Source: Nocardioidaceae bacterium (GTDB taxonomy: Bacteria > Actinomycetota > Actinomycetes > Propionibacteriales > Nocardioidaceae). Taken from it: a stretch of DNA of 64,000 nucleotides. Positions 58,699 to 64,000 of this stretch are shown here, in pieces. The stretch spans positions 21,492 through 85,491 of the forward strand of contig WQZX01000006.1 of the NCBI GenBank assembly GCA_009780515.1. Direction: 5' to 3'. Made by a program: the position numbers and the translations under genes. Position 1 is the stretch's first letter. Each line of letters starts with the position of its first letter. The notes beneath the pieces were generated by a model. It was not told the DNA's origin and searched no databases. It saw only the letters and a program-made list of their open reading frames with translations.

Positions 58699-60768
58699 AT
58701 GCCCCCCGACGAGCCGTCTCTGGACCTCCCCGGGCTGGTCCGCGACCGGGCCGCGGAGGGCCGGGCGAAGGCGGCCCGCACCCGCGAGCGGAGGAAGACG
58801 GCCGAGGTCGAGGCCACCGCGACCGACCCCGTCGCCCGGGTCGTGCTCGACCTGCCGCTCGCCCACCTCGACCGCGAGTTCGACTACGTCGTGCCGGCGA
58901 CGATGGCCGACGACGCCCGTCCCGGAGTCCGGGTCAAGGTCCGCTTCGCCGGCAAGGACGTCGACGGCTTCCTGGTCGAGCGGTGCGCCGAGTCCGAGCA
59001 CCAGGGCCGGCTGGCGCCGCTGCGGCGCGTCGTGAGCCCGGAGCCCGTGCTCCGCCCGGAGGTGCTCGCGGTGGTCGACCGCGTCGCCGAGAGGTACGCC
59101 GGCACCCGCTCCTCGCTGCTGCGGCTGGCGGTGCCGCCCCGTCACGCCACCGTCGAGAGGGAGACGCCCCCAGAGGCGGCCGAGCCGCCCCACAAGGGGG
59201 GCGAGCCTGTCGGGACCGCGACCCTCGCAGCCCCTTGGCAGGCATGGGAGCACGGACCGGACCTCATCGCCGCACTGGCGCGCGGCGATGCGCCGCGCGC
59301 GGTCTGGGGCGCGCTGCCCGGCTCGCCGTGGCCGGTGCAGGTGGCGGCCGCCGTGCTCGCGACGCGGATGTCGGGGCGGGGGTCGCTCGTCGTCGTACCG
59401 GACGCGCGCGACGCCGCCCGCGTCGCCGAGGCGCTGGACCTGGTGGGCTGCGCGCACGTCGTGCTGACGGCGGGGTCGGGGCCGGCGCAGCGCTACCGCG
59501 ACTTCCTCGCGGTCTCGCGCGGCTCGGTCGACGTCGTCGTCGGCACCCGGGGCGCGGTGTTCGCGCCGGTGCGCGACCTGGGCCTGGTCGTGGTGTGGGA
59601 CGACGGCGACGACCTCCACGAGGAGCCGCGCACGCCGTACCTCCACACGCGCGAGGTCGGGCTGATCCGTGCGCAGGAGCAGGGGAGCGGGCTGCTGGTC
59701 GGCGGTCACTCGCGCACCCCCGAGGCGCAGCTGATGGTGCGCACGGGCGTCGCGCGCGAGCTGGCGCCGCGGCTCGCCGCCGTACGCGCCGGTGTGACGA
59801 CCGCGATCACCGGCGCCACCGACTTCGAGCTCGAGCGCGACCCGTGGGCGCGCAGCACCCGACTGCCGCAGCAGGTCCATCAGCTGATCCGGTCGGCGGT
59901 CGAGGAGGGCCCCGTGCTGGTGCAGGTCCCGCGTCGTGGGTACGCCGCCGCGCTGGCGTGCGACCGCTGCCGGTCCGCCGCGCGGTGCGCCGAGTGCACG
60001 GGTCCGCTGCGCCAGGGCTCGCCGACCTCGCCGCCGAGCTGCGGGTGGTGCGGTGTGGGCGCCGAGGAGTGGCGCTGCCCGGTCTGCGGCCACCGCGGCC
60101 TGCGCGCGCCCGTGGTCGGCGACGCGCGCACCGCCGAGGAGCTCGGCCGGGCGTTCCCCGGCGTACGGGTCGTGACGTCGGGGGGATCGCAGGTCCGCGC
60201 GAGCGTGCCACCGGAGCCCCGGTCGATCGTCGTCGCGACGCCTGGCGCCGAGCCCGTGGTCGAGGGCGATCCGCGCACCGCGCCGGGCTATACCGCGGTC
60301 GTGCTGCTCGACACCTGGCTCGCGCTCGCACGCCCGTCGCTGCGGGTGCGCGAGCAGGCGCTGCAGCGCTGGCTGAACGCCGTCGCGCTGGTCCGCCCCG
60401 GCGGCCGCGCGCTGGCGGTCGGCGACCCGGCCGACGAGGCGCTGCAGGCACTGGTGCGCTGGGCGCCCGCGGCCTTCGCGTCGCGCGAGCTCGACGACCG
60501 GGCCTCGGCCCACCTGCCGCCGGTCAGCCGGCTGGTCACCGTCACCGGCGATCCCGGTGCCGTCGACGACGCGCTGACCCTGCTCGCGGTGCCCGAGCAT
60601 GCCGAGGTGCTGGGTCCGCTGCAGGTCGGCGAGCAGGAGCAGGTGGTGGTCCGTGTGCCGTTCGGGGAGGGCCCGGCCCTGAGCGCGGCGTGCCGCGAGC
60701 TCAACCGGGCGCGCTCCGCGCGCAAGCTGGATCCAGTCCGGGTCCGCGTCGATCCGACCGACCTCTGA
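58699..60768 (+). CDS. priA: Primosomal protein PriA, actinobacterial helicase-degenerate form
   Basis: PriA recognises stalled forks and D-loops and reloads the replisome. The 689-aa product has the N-terminal 3'-end binding domain (ARVVLDLPLAHLDREFDYVVP), the helicase-like core, and the paired zinc motifs with Cys in ACDRCRSAARCAEC, SCGWCG and CPVCGHRG (about 418-475). The Walker A loop is lost: the position reads GALPGSPWPVQVAAAV without the GKT, and the DEAH box reads VWDDGDDLHEE. Actinobacterial PriA proteins are known to be degenerate in this way and predicted not to be helicases. The ATG at 58699 gives the expected N-terminus. Confidence 0.92.
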   Translation: MPPDEPSLDLPGLVRDRAAEGRAKAARTRERRKTAEVEATATDPVARVVLDLPLAHLDREFDYVVPATMADDARPGVRVKVRFAGKDVDGFLVERCAESEHQGRLAPLRRVVSPEPVLRPEVLAVVDRVAERYAGTRSSLLRLAVPPRHATVERETPPEAAEPPHKGGEPVGTATLAAPWQAWEHGPDLIAALARGDAPRAVWGALPGSPWPVQVAAAVLATRMSGRGSLVVVPDARDAARVAEALDLVGCAHVVLTAGSGPAQRYRDFLAVSRGSVDVVVGTRGAVFAPVRDLGLVVVWDDGDDLHEEPRTPYLHTREVGLIRAQEQGSGLLVGGHSRTPEAQLMVRTGVARELAPRLAAVRAGVTTAITGATDFELERDPWARSTRLPQQVHQLIRSAVEEGPVLVQVPRRGYAAALACDRCRSAARCAECTGPLRQGSPTSPPSCGWCGVGAEEWRCPVCGHRGLRAPVVGDARTAEELGRAFPGVRVVTSGGSQVRASVPPEPRSIVVATPGAEPVVEGDPRTAPGYTAVVLLDTWLALARPSLRVREQALQRWLNAVALVRPGGRALAVGDPADEALQALVRWAPAAFASRELDDRASAHLPPVSRLVTVTGDPGAVDDALTLLAVPEHAEVLGPLQVGEQEQVVVRVPFGEGPALSAACRELNRARSARKLDPVRVRVDPTDL

Positions 60769-60776
60769 GGCACACC

Positions 60777-60944
60777 CTAGTGGCCCGTCCGGGAGGTTCT
60801 GGAACGGTTCGCGCACTCTCGGCACGCACCTCGCGGCGTTGCCGCCGCTCGCGAGACGACCCGGTATGGCATCGCGCCGGCATCTTGCGATGCGCGCACC
60901 GTGAGCACGCCAACCGACCCACAACCTCCCGGACGGACCACTAG
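60777..60944. mobile_element. 168-bp near-palindromic MITE-like element with 26-bp terminal inverted repeats
   Basis: The ends at 60777-60802 and 60919-60944 are inverted copies with 24 of 26 positions identical, both bounded by CTAG. Inside, similarity of the two arms continues (GGTT, GCG, CTC, CGG, CGC, TCGC blocks match in order), so the whole element can fold as one long hairpin. It holds no gene. It fills almost all of the 185-bp gap between priA and def, and its right end forms part of the def -10 box. A related core sequence occurs at the window end. Confidence 0.7.
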
Positions 60945-60947
60945 AGT
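60942..60947 (+). promoter_or_regulatory. -10 box (TAGAGT) for leaderless def, built on the element's right end
   Basis: TAGAGT ends 6 nt before the def GTG at 60954. Its first three bases belong to the terminal CTAG of the inverted-repeat element. The left end reads TAGGGT on the minus strand, an outward-facing mirror image. Confidence 0.5.
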
Positions 60948-60953
60948 TGAGGC

Positions 60954-61499
60954 GTGGCTGTTCGACCCATCCGTCTCTTCGGCGACCCCATCCTGCGCAA
61001 GTCCGCGATCGAGGTCGACAACTTCGACAACGACCTCCGCCAGCTCGTCACCGATCTCACCGACACGATGCTCGAGGCGCCTGGTGCCGGCCTGGCCGCG
61101 CCCCAGATCGGCGTGGGCCTGCGGGTCTTCACCTGGAACGTCGACGGAGAGGTCGGCCACCTGATCAACCCGTCGCTGTCGCTCTCGGAGGAGATCCAGG
61201 ACGGCCCGGAGGGCTGCCTGTCGCTGCCCGACCTGACCTTCGACTGCCGGCGGGCGCTGTCGGTGGTCGCCTCCGGCTTCAACATGTACGGCGACCCGGT
61301 GCGCATCGAGGGCTCCGAGCTGCTCGCTCGCGCGATCCAGCACGAGACCGACCACCTCGACGGCGTGCTCTTCATCGACCGGCTCGACTCCGTGGCCCGC
61401 AAGGCCGCGATGCGCGAGATCCGCGAGTCGGAGTGGTTCGGGCTCGAGCAGCCGACCGTGAAGGTCTCGCCGCACGCCACCAACGGGTTCGGCCTGTGA
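60954..61499 (+). CDS. def: Peptide deformylase
   Basis: Def removes the formyl group from nascent proteins. The 181-aa metalloenzyme has all three motifs: GAGLAAPQIG near residues 44-53, EGCLSLPDL near 86-94 with the metal Cys, and QHETDHLDG near 129-137 with the two metal histidines and catalytic Glu. The GTG at 60954 is leaderless behind TAGAGT. def and fmt act on the same formyl group and are neighbours, with 88 nt between them. Confidence 0.96.
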   Translation: MAVRPIRLFGDPILRKSAIEVDNFDNDLRQLVTDLTDTMLEAPGAGLAAPQIGVGLRVFTWNVDGEVGHLINPSLSLSEEIQDGPEGCLSLPDLTFDCRRALSVVASGFNMYGDPVRIEGSELLARAIQHETDHLDGVLFIDRLDSVARKAAMREIRESEWFGLEQPTVKVSPHATNGFGL

Positions 61500-61587
61500 G
61501 GGAGCGACGCGGCCGCTTCGGTGCCGCGACCGACAACGGGCTGTGCCTTGAGGCCGCGCCCGACCGAGCGAAGCATGAGGGCCAGTG

Positions 61588-62514
61588 ATGCGGGTCGTCT
61601 TCGCGGGCACGCCCGAGGTGGCGCTGCCGTCCCTGGACGCGATCGCCGCCTCGCCCCACGAGCTGGTCGCCGTCGTCACCCGACCCGACGCCCCGGCGGG
61701 GCGCGGTCGGCGGCTCACGCCGAGCCCGGTGGCGGCGCGGGCCGACGAGCTCGGCGTACCGGTCCTCAAGCCGGAGCACCCGCGGGACCCCGACTTCCAG
61801 GAGGAGCTGAGGGCGCTCGAGCCCGACGCCTGCCCGGTGGTCGCGTACGGCGCCCTGCTGCCGCAGTCCGCCCTCGACATCCCCCGCCACGGCTGGATCA
61901 ACCTGCACTTCTCGCTGCTGCCCGCATGGCGCGGGGCGGCGCCGGTCCAGCGCTCGATCTGGGCGGGCGACGAGATGACCGGCGCGACGACGTTCCGGAT
62001 CGTCAAGGAGCTCGACGCGGGGCCGACGTACGGCCTGATGACCGAGGTGGTCCGCCCCACCGACACCGCCGGCGACCTCCTCGGCCGGCTCGCCGAGGGC
62101 GGTGCCTCCCTCCTCGTCGCGACCCTCGACGGCATCGAGAGCGGCCGGCTGGAGGCGCGTGAGCAGCCCGCCGACGGCGTCAGCATCGCGCCGAAGATCG
62201 AGGTCGAGGACGCGCGCGTCGACTGGTCCGAGACCGCCGTCGCGGTCGACCGGCGCATCCGCGCCTGCAGCCCGTTCCCCGGCGCCTGGACCGAGTACGA
62301 CGGCGAGCGGGTCAAGCTCGGCCCGGTGACCCCCGTCGAGGGCGGAGCCGACCTCGCGCCGGGCGTCCTGGGCGTGGGCAAGAACGAGGTGCTGGTCGGC
62401 ACCGCCGCCGGTGCCGTACGGCTCGGCGAGGTCAAGGCCTTCGGCAAGCGGCAGATGGGCGCGGCCGACTGGGCGCGCGGGGCGCGGCTGCTCGACGGGG
62501 CGGCGTTCGCGTGA
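61588..62514 (+). CDS. fmt: Methionyl-tRNA formyltransferase
   Basis: Fmt formylates initiator Met-tRNA using 10-formyl-THF. The 308-aa protein begins [19 protein letters not shown], has the formyl-folate site and catalytic [17 protein letters not shown] near 104-120 (Asn, His and the loop intact), and the C-terminal tRNA-binding domain ([17 protein letters not shown] near 199 onward). The ATG at 61588 fits the family start better than the GTG at 61585. rsmB overlaps its stop. Confidence 0.96.
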   Translation: MRVVFAGTPEVALPSLDAIAASPHELVAVVTRPDAPAGRGRRLTPSPVAARADELGVPVLKPEHPRDPDFQEELRALEPDACPVVAYGALLPQSALDIPRHGWINLHFSLLPAWRGAAPVQRSIWAGDEMTGATTFRIVKELDAGPTYGLMTEVVRPTDTAGDLLGRLAEGGASLLVATLDGIESGRLEAREQPADGVSIAPKIEVEDARVDWSETAVAVDRRIRACSPFPGAWTEYDGERVKLGPVTPVEGGADLAPGVLGVGKNEVLVGTAAGAVRLGEVKAFGKRQMGAADWARGARLLDGAAFA

Positions 62515-63872
62515 GCCCGGCGCCCCAGCGGGCCCGGCGCGTCGACCAGCCGCGGGCGGCTGCGCTCGCGGTGCTCCAGGCCGTGCGCTCCGACGACGCC
62601 TACACGAACCTGGTCCTGCCCGGGGTGCTCAGCACCTTCGGGCTGTCGGGGCGCGACGCGGGCTTCGTCACCGAGCTCGCCGCGGGCACGATCCGCCGGC
62701 GTGCGACGTACGACGCGATCCTGGCGGCCTGCATCGACCGGCCGCTGCGCAAGGTCGAGGCGACCGTGCTGGACCTCCTGCGGCTCGGCTCCCACCAGCT
62801 GCTGTCGATGCGGGTGCCGCCGCACGCCGCGATCAGCACGACCGTCGACCTCGTGCGGGCCAAGAAGGGCCAGGGTGCCGCCGGCTTCGCGAACGCGGTG
62901 CTGCGCTCCGTCTCGCGCCGCGACCTCGACTCGTGGCTGGACGAGCTGGCGCCGGGCGACGGTCCCGACGACCTCGCGATCAGGCACAGCCACCCGCGCT
63001 GGGTCGTCGAGCTGCTCCGCGAGGCCGCTCCCGACGACGACCTCGACCTGCTGCTCGCGGCCGACAACGTGTCGCCGCGGGTCACCCTGGTGGCCCGGCC
63101 CGGCCTCTGCGCGCGCTCCGAGCTGCCGGGGGAGCCGACCCGCCTCTCGCCGTACGGCGTGGTGGCGGAGGGTGGCGATCCCGGGGCCGTCCCCGCGGTG
63201 GCCGAGGGGCGTGCGGGTGTGCAGGACGAGGGGTCGCAGCTGGTCGCGCACGCGCTGGCGACCGTTCCGGTGACCGGATCGGACGGGCGCTGGCTCGACC
63301 TCTGTGCCGGCCCGGGCGGCAAGGCGGCGCTGCTCGCAGCGCTGGCCCGCCAGCACGGCGCCTCGCTGATGGCCGTGGAGCTGCACCCGCACCGGGCCGG
63401 ACTGGTGGAGCGCAACCTCGCCGCCGTCGTGGCGGCGGGTGGCGACGTACGCGTGGTGACGGCAGACGGCACCGCTGCGCCGTTCGAGCCGGCGACCTTC
63501 GACCGGGTGCTGGTCGACGCGCCCTGCTCGGGGCTCGGTGCGCTGCGGCGGCGGCCGGAGGCCCGGTGGCGTCGTACCCCTGGAGACCTGGACGAGCTCG
63601 TCGCCCTCCAGGGCCGCCTTCTCGACAGCGCGCTGTCCCTGGTGCGGCCGGGCGGCGTGGTCCTCTACGCGACCTGCTCGCCGGTGCTCGCCGAGACCGC
63701 CGGTGTCGTGGCGGCCGCGCTGGACGCGCACGCGGAGGTGACCCTCGAGGACGTCCGGCCGCTCATGCCCGGCGTCACCGATGCCGACGGCCCGCTCGAC
63801 GGCACCGCCCAGCTGTGGCCGCATCGGCACGGCACCGACGCGATGTTCTTGGCGCTCCTGCGTCGCTCCTAG
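62511..63872 (+). CDS. rsmB: 16S rRNA (cytosine-967-C5) methyltransferase RsmB
   Basis: RsmB methylates C967 of 16S rRNA. The 453-aa product has an N-terminal NusB-like RNA-binding domain (about 1-160) and the SAM-dependent methyltransferase domain: [17 protein letters not shown] near 262-278, [19 protein letters not shown] near 334-352 and the catalytic Cys in [12 protein letters not shown] near 383-394. Both Cys of m5C enzymes are present. The GTG overlaps the fmt stop. fmt-rsmB is conserved in bacteria. Confidence 0.94.
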   Translation: MSPAPQRARRVDQPRAAALAVLQAVRSDDAYTNLVLPGVLSTFGLSGRDAGFVTELAAGTIRRRATYDAILAACIDRPLRKVEATVLDLLRLGSHQLLSMRVPPHAAISTTVDLVRAKKGQGAAGFANAVLRSVSRRDLDSWLDELAPGDGPDDLAIRHSHPRWVVELLREAAPDDDLDLLLAADNVSPRVTLVARPGLCARSELPGEPTRLSPYGVVAEGGDPGAVPAVAEGRAGVQDEGSQLVAHALATVPVTGSDGRWLDLCAGPGGKAALLAALARQHGASLMAVELHPHRAGLVERNLAAVVAAGGDVRVVTADGTAAPFEPATFDRVLVDAPCSGLGALRRRPEARWRRTPGDLDELVALQGRLLDSALSLVRPGGVVLYATCSPVLAETAGVVAAALDAHAEVTLEDVRPLMPGVTDADGPLDGTAQLWPHRHGTDAMFLALLRRS

Positions 63873-63901
63873 GCCGCGTCTCCTTATCCGCCGCCTACTG
63901 C

Positions 63902-64000
63902 GCGGACTTTCGCATCCGATCTCGCTGCGTTGGGGCCGCTCGACGTGCGATCCAGCATGCCTTCGCGTCCCCGCCTCGCCAGATCGGCGCGAAAGCCCGC
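63902..64000. repeat. Inverted-repeat element at window end, related to the 60777-60944 core
   Basis: GCGGACTTTCGCATCCGATCT (63902-63922) is an imperfect inverted copy of 63981-64000. The middle shares CTCGC(T/G)GCGTTG and CCGCTCG with the element at 60777-60944, in the same order. CTAG at 63869-63872 lies 52 nt before the shared CTCGC block, against 53 nt in the other element. It may extend past the window. Confidence 0.5.

Overview
The window is high-GC chromosomal DNA of an actinobacterium. The best guess is a member of the Nocardioidaceae (Nocardioides-like), based on gene content, gene order, an mIHF-type nucleoid protein, F420-linked enzymes, and many start codons sitting 6-8 nt behind a TANNNT -10 box. 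The genus is an inference. Almost everything is conserved housekeeping sequence in an order well known from Mycobacterium and Streptomyces. No rRNA, tRNA, CRISPR array, prophage or transposase gene was seen.

Layout. 1-7303: the tail of ruvB, then yajC-secD-secF (the Sec accessory complex), apt, and the bifunctional (p)ppGpp enzyme rel. 7309-8450: an orphan AbiEi/DUF559 gene bracketed by 22-bp repeats in opposite orientation. 8448-13462: a DUF349 gene divergent from a metallo-hydrolase, hisS and aspS. 13641-20570: an oligopeptide ABC transporter (binding protein, two permeases, fused double ATPase), interrupted by an opposite-strand PH-domain gene. 20593-27916: rarA, two small membrane proteins, alaS, ruvX, mltG, aroE. 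27998-33317: prepilin peptidase, a quinone-reductase-like gene, then aroC-aroK-aroB-aroQ. 33450-35271: a minus-strand accessory locus (sigma factor, membrane protein, low-complexity exported protein). 35529-41589: efp, nusB, a flavin disulfide-type oxidoreductase, a ParA/MinD-like ATPase, an orphan membrane protein, csbD and an F420-type monooxygenase.

41653-54370 is the pyrimidine cluster: pyrR-pyrB-pyrC, then an accessory block (SGNH esterase, Phd/PIN toxin-antitoxin, F420-type nitroreductase-like gene), then carA-carB-pyrD, a lactate-monooxygenase-like gene and pyrF. Nearly identical PyrR-binding RNA motifs overlap the ribosome binding sites of both pyrR and carA, so the two halves are probably co-repressed by PyrR at translation. 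54889-63872 is the classical mihF-gmk-rpoZ-coaBC-metK-priA-def-fmt-rsmB run.

The most unusual material is non-coding. A 168-bp near-palindromic element with 26-bp terminal inverted repeats abuts the def promoter, and a related element lies at the window end. Other structures are the 22-bp repeat arrays around the AbiEi-like gene, twin 12-bp-stem hairpins before aroB, a perfect 26-bp palindrome after aroE, and a UACG-capped hairpin at the predicted 5' end of the efp mRNA. I did not find a clearly new multi-gene system. The sigma-factor locus and the repeat-bracketed AbiEi-like gene are the nearest candidates.
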